A stretch of DNA of 64,000 bases from an uncultured Microbacteriaceae bacterium (GTDB taxonomy: Bacteria > Actinomycetota > Actinomycetes > Actinomycetales > Microbacteriaceae): assembly GCA_937124545.1 (NCBI GenBank), contig CAKZKU010000294.1:1-64000 (forward strand). The letters run 5' to 3'. The notes beneath the pieces are model-generated. The model was given only the letters and a program-made list of their open reading frames with translations, was not told where the DNA came from and did no database searches. The position numbers and the translations under genes were made by a program. Of this stretch, positions 15,995 to 24,585 are shown piece by piece (the first letter of the stretch is position 1; each line of letters starts with the position of its first letter).

Positions 15995-18721
15995 TTACGC
16001 TTCACCGCCGGCGGAACCACTTGTTCCTGCGGTTACGTCATGGAGCTTGTATTTCTGGATTGCCTGAGTGAGAGCGTCGCTGGCCACAGCGCCGTCCTTA
16101 GCTAGTTGCTGCAGGACACGGGCGGCGACCGATGGCCCATCAATCGCAAAATAGCGTCGGGCAGCGGGACGGGTGTCGCTAAATCCGAAACCATCTGCTC
16201 CAAGCGTCAGGTAGGGGCGCGGCACAAATTCACGGATCTGATCCTGCACGGTGTGCATGAAATCACTGACCGCCACAACGGGGCCTTCGCCACCGGCAAG
16301 CCGAGAGGTGACGTAAGGAAGTTGGGGCGATTGGTCTGGGTGCAAGAAGTTGTGACGCTCTGCTGCCACGCCGTCGCGTCTCAACTCATTCCACGAGGTC
16401 ACCGACCACACTTCTGCGCTAACACCCCAGTCGTTGGCGAGCAGTGCTTGGGCTTCGAGAGCCCACGGGACACCGACGCCGGAGGCAAGAATGGTCGCTT
16501 TCGGGCCTGTTCCCGAGCCAGCACTGATGCGGTGCATGCCCTTGAGGATGCCCTCAACATCAACATCCGCAGGCTCTTCGGGTTGCACGATCGGCTCGTT
16601 GTAAATGGTGAGGTAGTACATGACATTGGGGTCCGGGTGCGACCCGCCATACATGCGCTCCATGCCGGCAGCGACAATGTGCGCAAGTTCGTACGAGTAG
16701 GCCGGGTCATAGGTAATGACAGCAGCGTTGGTGGAGGCGAGCAAGGGCGAGTGCCCGTCGGCGTGCTGGAGCCCCTCACCGGTCAGGGTCGTTCGACCGG
16801 CAGTAGCCCCCATGATGAAGCCTCGAGCCATTTGATCGCCGGCAGCCCACATGGCGTCACCGGTGCGCTGGAAACCAAACATCGAATAGAAGACGTAAAT
16901 GGGCACCATGGGTTCGCCATGCGTGGCATAACTAGTTCCCATTGCGGTGAACGCCGCAAAGGCACCGGCCTCGTTGATTCCCGTGTGAAGAATCTGACCC
17001 TCCGGGCTTTCCTTGTAGGCGAGCAATAGCTCACGGTCTACGGAGGTGTAGTTCTGCCCGTGCGGGTTGTAAATCTTGGAGGTGGGGAAGTAGGCGTCCA
17101 TTCCGAAGGTCCGCGCTTCATCAGGGATGATGGGCACCAACCGGTGGCCAAAGTCGGGGTTTTTCAACAGGTCTTTGAGCAACCTGGCAAACGCCATCGT
17201 GGTAGCGATTTCTTGTTTGCCCGAGCCTTTCTTGATCGACGCGTAAGTGTCTGCGCCGGGCAGAGATACCTCGGTGTATCGCGAGCGACGCTCGGGCACA
17301 TAGCCGCCCAATTCTCGGCGACGCTCGTGCATGTACTGCAGCGCTTCATCGTTGTCGCCGGGGTGGAAATACGGCGGTTGGTAAACATCGGCGTCTAGTT
17401 CCGCATCGGAAATAGGAATCCGCATGTCGTCGCGGAAGGTCTTCAGATTCTCGAGTGTGAGTTTTTTCATCTGGTGGGTCGCATTGCGCCCCTCGAAGCT
17501 TGGGCCCAAACCGTAGCCCTTGACCGTCTTCGCAAGAATGACGGTGGGCTGACCTTTGTGCTCTGTTGCAGCCTTGAAGGCGGCGTACACCTTGCGATAA
17601 TCGTGCCCACCGCGCTTGAGGAGCCAAATGTCGTCATCGCTCATACCGGCGACCATGGCTGCTGTGCGGGGGTCGCGGCCGAAGAAATTCTCGCGAATGT
17701 AGGCGCCACTTTCGGCTTTATACGTTTGGAAATCGCCGTCCGGGGTGGTGTTCATCAGATCACGCAGCGCGCCCTCGTGGTCCTGGGCGAGCAGGGCATC
17801 CCACTCCCGACCCCACACCACTTTGATGACGTTCCAGCCGGCCCCGCGGAAGAAGCTTTCGAGCTCCTGAATGATTTTGCCGTTTCCTCGCACGGGTCCA
17901 TCGAGTCGCTGCAGATTGCAGTTGATGACAAAGGTCAGATTGTCGAGGTCATCGTTGGCCGCGAGTTGAAGGGCACCGCGGCTTTCGACCTCGTCCATCT
18001 CGCCATCACCGAGGAACGCCCAGACGTGCTGCTGAGACGTGTCTTTGATCCCGCGGTGGTGGAGGTAACGATTAGCTTGTGCCTGATAAATCGCGTTGAT
18101 GGGGCCGAGGCCCATGGACACAGTGGGGAACTGCCAAAACTCGGGCATCAAACGGGGGTGGGGGTACGAGGAAAGACCGCCCGTGGGGTGAGACTTCTCC
18201 TGACGGAAACCATCGAGCTGGTCTTCGCTTAGCCGACCCTCGAGGTAAGCCCTCGCGTACATTCCGGGTGAAGCGTGTCCCTGGTAGAAAATGTGATCGC
18301 CACCGCCGGGGTGGTCTGCTCCACGGAAAAAGTGGTTGTGACCAACTTCATACAGCGCGGCGGAGGACGCGTAGGTCGAAATGTGGCCGCCCACAGCAAT
18401 CCCGGGACGCTGAGCTCGGTGCACGGTCATCGCTGCGTTCCAGCGGATCCAGGCGCGGTACCGACGCTCCAGCTCCTCGTCACCCGGGAACTCAGGTTCC
18501 GATTCGGGCGCAATGGTGTTGAGGTAGTCCGTAGTGGGGACCATAGGGACGCCAAGGTGAAGTTCTTTGGATCGCTTGAGGAGGCTCAGCATGATTTCGC
18601 GACCACGCTGGTGACCGGCACCAGCAACGACGGCATCGAGAGACTGTTGCCACTCTGCGGTCTCTACGGGGTCAGAGTCCATCCGGTGAGACGAATAGGG
18701 GTCTTGGTCGTTGACAGGCAT
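15995..18721 (-). CDS. aceE: Pyruvate dehydrogenase E1, homodimeric type
   Basis: 908 residues, the length of single-chain alpha-2 AceE. It decarboxylates pyruvate with thiamine diphosphate and passes the acetyl group to the lipoyl E2 component. The ThDP motif is FLGDGEMDE through LTFVINCN. The N-terminal [17 protein letters not shown] and the substrate-binding [14 protein letters not shown] regions are typical. E2 and E3 are not in this window. A Shine-Dalgarno GGAAGAGG precedes the ATG. Its position at the head of fasR-fab suggests joint supply of acetyl-CoA for lipid synthesis. Confidence 0.96.
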   Translation of the reverse strand: MPVNDQDPYSSHRMDSDPVETAEWQQSLDAVVAGAGHQRGREIMLSLLKRSKELHLGVPMVPTTDYLNTIAPESEPEFPGDEELERRYRAWIRWNAAMTVHRAQRPGIAVGGHISTYASSAALYEVGHNHFFRGADHPGGGDHIFYQGHASPGMYARAYLEGRLSEDQLDGFRQEKSHPTGGLSSYPHPRLMPEFWQFPTVSMGLGPINAIYQAQANRYLHHRGIKDTSQQHVWAFLGDGEMDEVESRGALQLAANDDLDNLTFVINCNLQRLDGPVRGNGKIIQELESFFRGAGWNVIKVVWGREWDALLAQDHEGALRDLMNTTPDGDFQTYKAESGAYIRENFFGRDPRTAAMVAGMSDDDIWLLKRGGHDYRKVYAAFKAATEHKGQPTVILAKTVKGYGLGPSFEGRNATHQMKKLTLENLKTFRDDMRIPISDAELDADVYQPPYFHPGDNDEALQYMHERRRELGGYVPERRSRYTEVSLPGADTYASIKKGSGKQEIATTMAFARLLKDLLKNPDFGHRLVPIIPDEARTFGMDAYFPTSKIYNPHGQNYTSVDRELLLAYKESPEGQILHTGINEAGAFAAFTAMGTSYATHGEPMVPIYVFYSMFGFQRTGDAMWAAGDQMARGFIMGATAGRTTLTGEGLQHADGHSPLLASTNAAVITYDPAYSYELAHIVAAGMERMYGGSHPDPNVMYYLTIYNEPIVQPEEPADVDVEGILKGMHRISAGSGTGPKATILASGVGVPWALEAQALLANDWGVSAEVWSVTSWNELRRDGVAAERHNFLHPDQSPQLPYVTSRLAGGEGPVVAVSDFMHTVQDQIREFVPRPYLTLGADGFGFSDTRPAARRYFAIDGPSVAARVLQQLAKDGAVASDALTQAIQKYKLHDVTAGTSGSAGGEA

Positions 18722-18793
18722 CCTGACCTCTTCCTGTGTGTGGTAGATCCAGAAGTCGTTTTTCCCGGAGGGTTGCTCCGCGAAATCCCGTTC

Positions 18794-18799
18794 AGTCTA
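18794..18799 (-). promoter_or_regulatory. Possible -10 element for aceE
   Basis: TAGACT on the minus strand, about 72 nt upstream of the aceE ATG, identical to hexamers used at pheS and parA in this window. No convincing -35 was found. Region 18722-18861 otherwise holds only this and the tRNA promoter area (TAACAT at 18848-18853). Confidence 0.3.
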
Positions 18800-18861
18800 G
18801 ACCTAGACGCAGCCCGGGCCGGGGGCGGCCAGGGCTGCGCTGTGGTCTAACATTGAAGCTT

Positions 18862-18935
18862 GGGCCTGTAGCTCAGTTGGTTAGAGCGCCACGTTTACAC
18901 CGTGGATGCCGGGGGTTCGAGTCCCTCCGGGCCCA
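18862..18935 (+). tRNA. tRNA-Val (anticodon TAC)
   Basis: A full cloverleaf can be drawn. Acceptor GGGCCTG pairs with CGGGCCC (one G-T pair), the D-arm is GCTC..GAGC, the anticodon stem CCACG/CGTGG encloses loop TTTACAC with anticodon TAC (reads GTA, valine), and the T-arm contains GGTTCGAGTCC. The discriminator is A at 18935. CCA is not encoded; the next bases are CCC. Confidence 0.95.
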
Positions 18936-18943
18936 CCCTGCTG

Positions 18944-19276
18944 CTAGAGAAAAAGCGCCACCATCAGCGCAAAATAAATGACGATAAACACTGCTGGGGT
19001 GATGAACTTCACGACCCACAGCCAGTCCCGCGAGTTGCTCTCGCTCGATGCGGCCAGAGCTTGAGCCTCTGTTGCCGATTGGAACTGGACGAGTGCTCCC
19101 AAGATGCCTGACGCGAGAAGGATTCCGGCGGTGGCAACACGCACCGCAAGAGCGGTGTCGGCGAGACCAAACTGGAGCAGAGCGACCGTGGTGATCAGCA
19201 GCGCCGTGGGCGCTATCTGCGACACCACGATCGTCGAGCGGTGCTGGAGCCAGACCTGGGTTTGTTCGGGAGTCAT
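18944..19276 (-). CDS. Small three-helix membrane protein, unknown function
   Basis: 110 residues with three hydrophobic segments: about residues 15-36 (IVVSQIAPTALLITTVALL), 44-64 and 88-108 near the C-terminus. A soluble stretch with several Ser/Glu lies between helices 2 and 3. I do not recognise the family. ATG 19276 is chosen over the adjacent GTG because AAGGA lies 6 nt upstream; a TAAAGT hexamer at 19305-19310 on the minus strand could be its -10. It ends 8 nt from tRNA-Val and diverges from the large membrane protein gene at 19364. Confidence 0.65.
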   Translation of the reverse strand: MTPEQTQVWLQHRSTIVVSQIAPTALLITTVALLQFGLADTALAVRVATAGILLASGILGALVQFQSATEAQALAASSESNSRDWLWVVKFITPAVFIVIYFALMVALFL

Positions 19277-19351
19277 CACGATTCCTTGCCTCTTGGGACT
19301 TCACACTTTATCGAAGCGTGCCGGTGCCAGCGAGAGGCCGTCAATAGGTCG

Positions 19352-19357
19352 TACGCT
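19352..19357 (+). promoter_or_regulatory. Putative -10 element of a leaderless promoter
   Basis: TACGCT followed by 6 nt and ATG 19364. The only purine-rich site (GGAG) lies 2 nt from the ATG, too close for normal initiation. Confidence 0.45.
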
Positions 19358-19363
19358 GGAGCC

Positions 19364-21352
19364 ATGCTTGACGAGGAAAAAAACGGTGGGGAGGATTCGT
19401 TCCCCAGGCGTTCTACTTTTTTGCCACCGGAGGACGACGCTTTTGCCGATGACGATGTTGTCGCGGAGTCACTAGGTTCCACTTCGCCCGAATCGACCCC
19501 GCCGCACGTTGTGCCCGAGCAGCCGATATCTGACGATCCTCTTGCCTATCCGCCTGCGCCTATTAGGCAGTCGATTCCCGCAGGTGTCGCGGTTGCGGGG
19601 GCAACGGACACAGTGACGATGATGGAAAGGCTGGAGGCCCAGATCGCCCTGAAGCGCGCTGAGGAAGAATCCTTCCGCGCTTGGGCCGATGCCGTGAAAG
19701 AAAGCCACCCCGACTTTGCCGAGGCGATCATTGCTCACGAGCGAGCCATTTTTGACGGCGCTGAGCGTACCGAGTTCCGTCTTGAGCCAGCCGAAGACAC
19801 TCTGTCGGAGACGCCAGACGCCGACGGCCTGAACGATGTAGAACAGTCGACCGCTGTTGAGGACAGCGCTGTGAGTGATGCGTTGAGTGAACTCGCGGGC
19901 GACGACTTGTCCTTGAGTCATGAACCTGAAGAATCCCCGGAACTGCCGGATAACTCGACGGACCCGGTGGCTGACCCGCTGGCGGTGGCGCCGGTGACGA
20001 AAGCCCGAGCACCGCGACCGTTGTCACCGACCCGGTGGTCCTTGATCTCTACCTGGCAGATTGCGCTGATACCCCTTCTGGCACTCACGCCGGGCCTGTG
20101 GTTTGTCGCGAGGGGTACCGACTACTCCGAGGCCTTGGCGGCTGTAGCCGTTGCGGCCCTCGTGATCGGTCTGGTGATTGCCGGTCTGACTCGGTCGCGA
20201 ACTCCTCTCCGTGACACCTTCGGCAGTGTGGGTAGCTTGATTCCCGGGGTAGCGCTTGTAGGGCTCCGCTTGGCCGTCCTGGCGCTGGTGGTGGGGTGGT
20301 CCTCTTCCGTGGCTGCAGAGATTGCCGATTTATCGGGTTTGTGGCCAGGCTCCGCTGAGCAAGCGCAGATTCTTGCCGCCGCTCTGCTCGGTGCCAGTGC
20401 CATCGTGCACTTGTTCTTCAGTGCTCCTGTTGTCCGTGTCACGGTGTGGGGTAGTGCGGCGTTGGGCCTGCTCGGATCAGCAGCTCTCATGTGGCGCACG
20501 GTCCCAGAGATTCCGGCCGTGCCTTCGTGGGATACACCCGACGATGCAGTGGCAGTGCTGAGCGCCGCGGCGATCCTTGTGGCAGCCGGTTTAGGGCTCC
20601 TGGCCCCCCTCGCTTCCAACATGGCAGGACTCGTTGCTTTCCGAAAGGTTCGCGCTCAGGGGCTTTGGGCCGGGATTGCATCCATGGTGCCTCTGGCAGC
20701 ACTACTGGGGTTTGTTATCGTTCTGGCCTCCAGTGCGCCAGAGTTTGCCGCGAACGTGCTTGCTGACCCCGTCCGCACCCTCGCGATTGGCCTCGGCACG
20801 TGGTTCCCGGTGCCTGCCTTGCTGACATTAGTTATCCCGTTCGTGGGTCTACTGGTCGTGGGGTTGAGCGCTGTCACCTCGTCGCTGCAGGATATGTCGG
20901 TACCGGGCCCTCGCCCGGTCATCGCGATCGTGGTGGCAGTCCTTTTTGTAGCTGCAGTGTTCGCTGGACTCGTATGGTCAGACGTGGTGAGTGACGCAAT
21001 GCCGGATTTGGTCACCGCGCTGGGAGTGTGCCTAGGAGCTTGGGCGGGAATGACGGCGATGAGCGCCATGTTGCCCGGTCGGCCTTCGGGGGATCGACCT
21101 CTTCGAGTGCGGGCGGGAAATCTGTTGGGGCTGGGTGTTGCCGTCGCATTAGGTTTTGGGGTGACCAGCTCTTCCGTTTCGTGGTTGTCCTGGCAGGGTT
21201 ACCTCGTGGACTTCGTGACGGTGGAGGGTCTTGGCGTCCTGGCCGAGGGGTCGATGGGAGTTCTCCTTGCGCTCGCGATGGGTGCCTTGTTCGCCCTGAT
21301 TTCGTTTGTCTTTTCTCTGGCTCGGACAGGTAACCCCCGTGTCGGAAGCTAG
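19364..21352 (+). CDS. Large multi-pass membrane protein with acidic cytoplasmic N-terminus
   Basis: 662 residues. The first ~220 are hydrophilic, acidic and low-complexity, with one predicted helical stretch (QIALKRAEEESFRAWADAVK). From about residue 225 to the C-terminus there are roughly ten to twelve hydrophobic segments arranged in a regular helix-loop pattern. I do not recognise a transporter signature or catalytic motif. The start follows TACGCT at leaderless spacing. It overlaps the Nif3-like gene by 14 nt and so begins an operon of five reading frames ending before rnpB. Possible roles include an integral membrane transporter or an envelope assembly protein; nothing decides this. Confidence 0.8.
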   Translation: MLDEEKNGGEDSFPRRSTFLPPEDDAFADDDVVAESLGSTSPESTPPHVVPEQPISDDPLAYPPAPIRQSIPAGVAVAGATDTVTMMERLEAQIALKRAEEESFRAWADAVKESHPDFAEAIIAHERAIFDGAERTEFRLEPAEDTLSETPDADGLNDVEQSTAVEDSAVSDALSELAGDDLSLSHEPEESPELPDNSTDPVADPLAVAPVTKARAPRPLSPTRWSLISTWQIALIPLLALTPGLWFVARGTDYSEALAAVAVAALVIGLVIAGLTRSRTPLRDTFGSVGSLIPGVALVGLRLAVLALVVGWSSSVAAEIADLSGLWPGSAEQAQILAAALLGASAIVHLFFSAPVVRVTVWGSAALGLLGSAALMWRTVPEIPAVPSWDTPDDAVAVLSAAAILVAAGLGLLAPLASNMAGLVAFRKVRAQGLWAGIASMVPLAALLGFVIVLASSAPEFAANVLADPVRTLAIGLGTWFPVPALLTLVIPFVGLLVVGLSAVTSSLQDMSVPGPRPVIAIVVAVLFVAAVFAGLVWSDVVSDAMPDLVTALGVCLGAWAGMTAMSAMLPGRPSGDRPLRVRAGNLLGLGVAVALGFGVTSSSVSWLSWQGYLVDFVTVEGLGVLAEGSMGVLLALAMGALFALISFVFSLARTGNPRVGS

Positions 21353-22184
21353 TGCCGCTGCTGTGTCGTTGTCCGGAGTGCTCGAGGTGCTTGAAGCCCT
21401 ATGGCCTGAGGCCGGAGCAGAAGACTGGGATGCGCCGGGTCTCGTGGTGGGAGATCCTGAGTCGCCGGTGACATCGATACACCTGATGGTGGATGTGACC
21501 CCCGAGAGTGTCGAGGAGGCCCTCGAGCACGGCGCTGATCTCATCGTGGCCCACCACCCGTTGCTGTTGAGAGGTGTGACCACGGTTGCTGAGTCCACCT
21601 ACAAAGGACACATCATTGCCACACTGATCCGGGCCGGGTGTGCATTAGTTACCGCTCACACCAACGCGGATGCTGTTCCCACGGGCACCTCCGCTCGTCT
21701 GGCCGATCTGCTGGAGCTTCAGCAGCACAAACCCATCACTGAGGGCTTACAGCCTGGCCACGGGCTGGGTCGTGTCGGCACTCTCGCGCAACCGCGAAGC
21801 CTCTACGAAGTGGCTGTCGCACTGGGCGAAATTCTTCCCCACACCGCTATTGGCCCCGTGGTTGCCGGAGACCCCGAGGCGATGATCACCACGGTGTCGC
21901 TGTGTGCAGGAGCGGGAGATTCGCTTATTAGCCACCCCGCTGTCACTGCGAGTGACGTCTACATCACCAGTGACCTTCGGCACCACGTCGCGTCAGAAGC
22001 CAGGGAGCAAGCCCAACTTTGGGGGGGCCCAGCGTTGATCACCATTTCCCATTTTTCCGCGGAATGGCTGTGGCTGGCACAAGCTGCGGCAGAACTTGAG
22101 GCTCGCGTCGACATTCCCGTCTCGGTGAGTGATCTCAACACGGATCCCTGGACCTTCCAAGTGCAACGCGTAGGGGATGAATAG
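21339..22184 (+). CDS. Nif3-like dinuclear metal centre protein
   Basis: 281 residues from GTG 21339. Conserved metal ligands are visible: the pair of histidines in IVAHHPLLLRG, AHTNADA in the first half, and ISHFSAEW near the C-terminus. The family (YbgI/YqfO/GTP cyclohydrolase I type 2) forms hexamers with two metals per subunit; the physiological reaction is not settled. The order Nif3, zinc-ribbon protein, RNase HI is common in Actinobacteria. The start is uncertain because no strong ribosome site precedes it; coupling to the overlapping upstream gene is likely. Confidence 0.9.
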   Translation: MSEASAAAVSLSGVLEVLEALWPEAGAEDWDAPGLVVGDPESPVTSIHLMVDVTPESVEEALEHGADLIVAHHPLLLRGVTTVAESTYKGHIIATLIRAGCALVTAHTNADAVPTGTSARLADLLELQQHKPITEGLQPGHGLGRVGTLAQPRSLYEVAVALGEILPHTAIGPVVAGDPEAMITTVSLCAGAGDSLISHPAVTASDVYITSDLRHHVASEAREQAQLWGGPALITISHFSAEWLWLAQAAAELEARVDIPVSVSDLNTDPWTFQVQRVGDE

Positions 22185-22925
22185 ATGGCACTGACCGCTC
22201 CCGCTGAGAGCCAGAAGACGCTACTGAGTGTGGCCGAGAAAGACCTCGCCATTGCTCGTAATCACGCCACGACTCGTGGGCTAGCTCAGGCGCTCAGTAT
22301 TCAGACCTTAGAGAAAGCGCTGGAGGACATTCGGGCGAGGCGCCATGATGCGATGGTCGAGCGCGATGGGGTGCAATCGGAACTTTCCCGCGCTGAGTCT
22401 GATGTTTCCCTGGTCGACGCTCGCATCGCGAAAGATTCGGAGAGGCTTTCACAGACATCTTCCGCCAAAGATGCGCAGGGACTAGAGCATGAGCTCGAAA
22501 GCCTGGCCGCTCGCAAATCAGATTTGGAAGACATTGAGCTCGCCATCATGGAACGGCTCGAGGAAGCGAGCGCTGCATTGGCTTCCCTCGAGGAGCAACT
22601 CGCGAGCGCCGAAGGCGCGCTGAGTGAGGCGCGGGCGCAGGAAAAGGCTCAGAGCGAGGAGATCGCCGCGACAACCGCTCAGCTGACTCAGGAGCGCGAG
22701 AAACTGGTTGATTCTGTTCCTGCGGATTTGGTGGAGCTCTATGAGCGCCAACGTGAGCGCTACGGAATCGGTGCGTCCCATCTTCGTGCAGGAATCTCGA
22801 GTGCCAGCGGGGTTGCGCTGACAGAGTCTGACCTTCAGAAAATCCGGGAAACGCCGGAAGACACCGTGGTGCTGTGTCCGGATAGCAACGCCATCCTCGT
22901 GCGCACAGCGGAGTCGGGTCTGTGA
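22185..22925 (+). CDS. Coiled-coil protein of the C4-type zinc ribbon family, zinc site degenerate
   Basis: 246 residues. Residues ~10-190 form a long coiled coil (heptads rich in Glu, Ala, Leu). The C-terminal ~50 residues align with the family zinc ribbon (ALTESDLQKIRETPEDTVVL, then ILVRTAES). The family normally has two CxxC pairs here; this protein keeps only Cys231, with SSAS-like residues where the first pair should be and Ser234 at the fourth position. It therefore cannot make the usual C4 site. It starts directly after the Nif3 stop and overlaps rnhA by 4 nt. The function of the family is unknown. Confidence 0.85.
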   Translation: MALTAPAESQKTLLSVAEKDLAIARNHATTRGLAQALSIQTLEKALEDIRARRHDAMVERDGVQSELSRAESDVSLVDARIAKDSERLSQTSSAKDAQGLEHELESLAARKSDLEDIELAIMERLEEASAALASLEEQLASAEGALSEARAQEKAQSEEIAATTAQLTQEREKLVDSVPADLVELYERQRERYGIGASHLRAGISSASGVALTESDLQKIRETPEDTVVLCPDSNAILVRTAESGL

Positions 22926-23350
22926 CCTACCGGAACCTCATCATTGAAGCGGATGGTGCCTCGAGGGGGAACCCGGGTGACGCCGCCGGGGGAGCGGTTG
23001 TGCTGGATCCTGACACCGGGCACACAATCGCCACGGTGGGTGAGCTCTGTGGCACAGCGTCGAATAACGTGGCCGAGTACCGCGGGATGATCGCTGGAAT
23101 TCGGGCGGCCTGGGATATTGCTCCTGGAGCGTCGTTGAGAGTGCTGATGGATTCCAAACTGGTGGTTGAGCAGATGTCGGGGCGTTGGAAAATCAAACAC
23201 CCGGACATGCAGGCTCTCGCCCGCGAAGCGCGGGAGTTGATTGGCCAGGGCTCCGTGTCTTTTGAATGGGTTCCTCGAGAGAAGAATGCTCGGGCGGATG
23301 CCGCGGGAAACGCGGCGCTCGATCGACGCGAATCTTTCTACGAGCGCTAG
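22922..23350 (+). CDS. rnhA: Ribonuclease HI
   Basis: 142 residues. Cleaves RNA in RNA-DNA hybrids. The four catalytic carboxylates are present: Asp11 (EADGASRGNPG), Glu52 (NNVAEYRG), Asp77 (LMDSKLVVEQ) and Asp126 (NARADAAGN). It is the compact actinobacterial/archaeal-like type. In mycobacteria and Streptomyces the orthologous frame continues into a CobC-like phosphatase domain; here the protein stops after the nuclease domain. GTG start at 22922 overlaps the preceding TGA (GTGA). The RNase P RNA gene follows 30 nt downstream. Confidence 0.93.
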   Translation: MTYRNLIIEADGASRGNPGDAAGGAVVLDPDTGHTIATVGELCGTASNNVAEYRGMIAGIRAAWDIAPGASLRVLMDSKLVVEQMSGRWKIKHPDMQALAREARELIGQGSVSFEWVPREKNARADAAGNAALDRRESFYER

Positions 23351-23380
23351 CTAGTTTCTCGCTCCTGCCCTACCCTGGAG

Positions 23381-23751
23381 GTGTTGGAGGGGTTGGCCAG
23401 GCAATCGCGTCACTGCGTCAGCGGTGCCGAGGAACGTCCGGGCTCCCCAGAGCAGGATGGTGGGTAACACCCACCCGGAGTAATCCGCGAGATAGTGCCA
23501 CAGAAAATAGACCGCCCGGTTTTCCGGGTAAGGGTGAAACGGTGGTGTAAGAGACCACCAGAGGTTTGGGTGACCAAATCTGCTTGGTAAACCTCATCCG
23601 GAGCAAGGTCAAACAGACACCCATCAGGTTGCTCGCCTGAGTGTCGGGTAGGCCGCTAGAGGGATCTGGTAACAGCTCCCCGAGAAAGATGATTGCCCTC
23701 GGGGTTCGCCCCGGGACAGAACCCGGCGTATCGGCTGACCTCCTCCAACAC
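23381..23751 (+). ncRNA. rnpB: RNase P RNA
   Basis: Catalytic RNA of tRNA 5' processing, bacterial type A. The ends pair: GTGTTGGAGG (23381-23390) with CCTCCAACAC (23742-23751). Conserved core elements are seen in order: GAGGAACGTCCGGGCTC near 23430, AGGGTGAAACGG, GTAAGAGACCACCAG, and the 3' signature GACAGAACCCGGCGTAT near 23714. A TACCCT hexamer at 23371-23376 is a plausible -10. The 3' end abuts the lexA stop on the other strand. Boundaries may be off by a few nucleotides. Confidence 0.95.
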
Positions 23752-24386
23752 TAGGAAACGCTGCGAAGAACCGTCACGACTTTCCCCATCACTGTCGCGT
23801 GGTCGCCAACAATCGGCTCGTAGGCACTGTTTTGGGGCAGCAGCCAGGTGTGGCCATCGCGCTGCTTGAAAACCTTGACCGTTGCTTCGTCATCGAGCAT
23901 CGCTGCAACAATGTCTCCGTTGTTCGCGGTCTGTTGCTGGCGAACAACTACCCAGTCGCCATCGCAAATGGCTGCGTCGATCATGGAGTCCCCCACAACC
24001 TTAAGCATGAAGAGATCGCCATTGCCGACCAGCTGGCGGGGGAGGGACATTACATCTTCGACATGTTGCTCTGCCGTGATCGGAATACCCGCAGCAATCT
24101 GCCCCACTAAAGGCACAGAGACAGCGTTGGCATCCGCCGAAGAAATATCGACTACGGGGGCCGAGTGCTCGGGCGTCAGCCTTTTCAGAATCTCTAGGGT
24201 CCGCGCGGTGTTGGCGTGGCGTTTGATGTAGCCGGCACGCTCCAGTTGGCTGAGTTGGTGAGAGACGCTTGAGGTCGACGAGAGTCCCGTGTTCTCACAG
24301 ATCTCCCGCATGCTCGGGGGAACCCCCCGGGAATCCAAGGAGAGCTCGATAAAGGCTTGAATTTTCTGCTGTTTTTCACTCAACAT
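23751..24386 (-). CDS. lexA: LexA repressor
   Basis: 211 residues. SOS repressor with self-cleaving protease domain. N-terminal winged helix includes [19 protein letters not shown]. The cleavage site is Ala99-Gly100 in QIAAGIP. The catalytic Ser134 is in GDSMIDAAI and Lys171 in EATVKVFK. Cleavage with RecA-ssDNA would derepress the SOS genes. It diverges from the LysM gene; LexA-box sequences lie before both. TACGCT sits 6 nt before its ATG and the only purine run there is GAAAAG, so lexA too may be leaderless. Confidence 0.97.
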   Translation of the reverse strand: MLSEKQQKIQAFIELSLDSRGVPPSMREICENTGLSSTSSVSHQLSQLERAGYIKRHANTARTLEILKRLTPEHSAPVVDISSADANAVSVPLVGQIAAGIPITAEQHVEDVMSLPRQLVGNGDLFMLKVVGDSMIDAAICDGDWVVVRQQQTANNGDIVAAMLDDEATVKVFKQRDGHTWLLPQNSAYEPIVGDHATVMGKVVTVLRSVS

Positions 24387-24392
24387 CTTTTC

Positions 24393-24398
24393 AGCGTA
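24393..24398 (-). promoter_or_regulatory. Putative -10 element of lexA
   Basis: TACGCT on the minus strand, 6 nt before ATG 24386, identical in sequence and spacing to the elements before hisC and the membrane protein at 19364. Confidence 0.45.
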
Positions 24399-24418
24399 GC
24401 GGTTTTCGAACAGTTTTT

Positions 24419-24434
24419 CTATACATACGTTCGA
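24419..24434 (-). promoter_or_regulatory. Candidate LexA box for lexA autoregulation
   Basis: On the minus strand TCGAAC-GTAT-GTATAG: a full left half-site of the Gram-positive SOS consensus (TCGAAC N4 GTTCGA) with an imperfect right half. A further TCGAAC half-site lies at 24406-24411 on the plus strand. Both are 20-48 nt upstream of the lexA start codon. Confidence 0.5.
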
Positions 24435-24486
24435 ATCACCGAACAGCGTGTCGGTGGTTCGGGGTGCAATTGGTGATGTTCAATAC

Positions 24487-24515
24487 TTGACAAGTCGAGT
24501 ATTCGAACATATATT
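24487..24515 (+). promoter_or_regulatory. Near-consensus sigma-70-type promoter of the LysM gene
   Basis: -35 TTGACA at 24487-24492 and -10 TATATT at 24510-24515 with exactly 17 bp between them. This is the best match to the vegetative consensus in the window, as expected for a gene that must be tightly repressed and strongly induced. Confidence 0.85.
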
Positions 24516-24519
24516 CGAA
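24502..24519. promoter_or_regulatory. LexA (SOS) box over the LysM promoter
   Basis: TTCGAACATATATTCGAA contains TCGAAC-ATAT-ATTCGA, one mismatch from the SOS consensus TCGAAC N4 GTTCGA, and covers the whole -10 hexamer. Bound LexA would block RNA polymerase. Confidence 0.8.
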
Positions 24520-24529
24520 ACAGAGATTC

Positions 24530-24561
24530 GGACCCGGCCCTCCCGGCCGAGGGTTGGGTCC
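24530..24561 (+). promoter_or_regulatory. Stable hairpin in the 5' UTR of the LysM mRNA
   Basis: GGACCC pairs with GGGTCC, and inside it CCCTC with GAGGG, around a CCGGCC loop. It would lie near the 5' end of the transcript, 12 nt before the Shine-Dalgarno. It may protect the mRNA; no T-run follows, so it is not a terminator. Confidence 0.5.
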
Positions 24562-24585
24562 GAACTCTCAACCAAGGAGGACACC

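Noticed and set aside
14846-16105. 419-codon plus-strand frame opposite fasR
   Set aside because: The opposite strand encodes a clear PucR-type regulator. Composition (many Arg, His, Gln, Cys) is that of a shadow frame in GC-rich DNA.
17474-18232. 252-codon plus-strand frame opposite aceE
   Set aside because: Shadow of the well-conserved AceE thiamine-binding region.
18862-19276. tRNA-Val as an integration site for a genomic island
   Set aside because: No repeated tRNA 3' end, no integrase and no compositional break were seen downstream.
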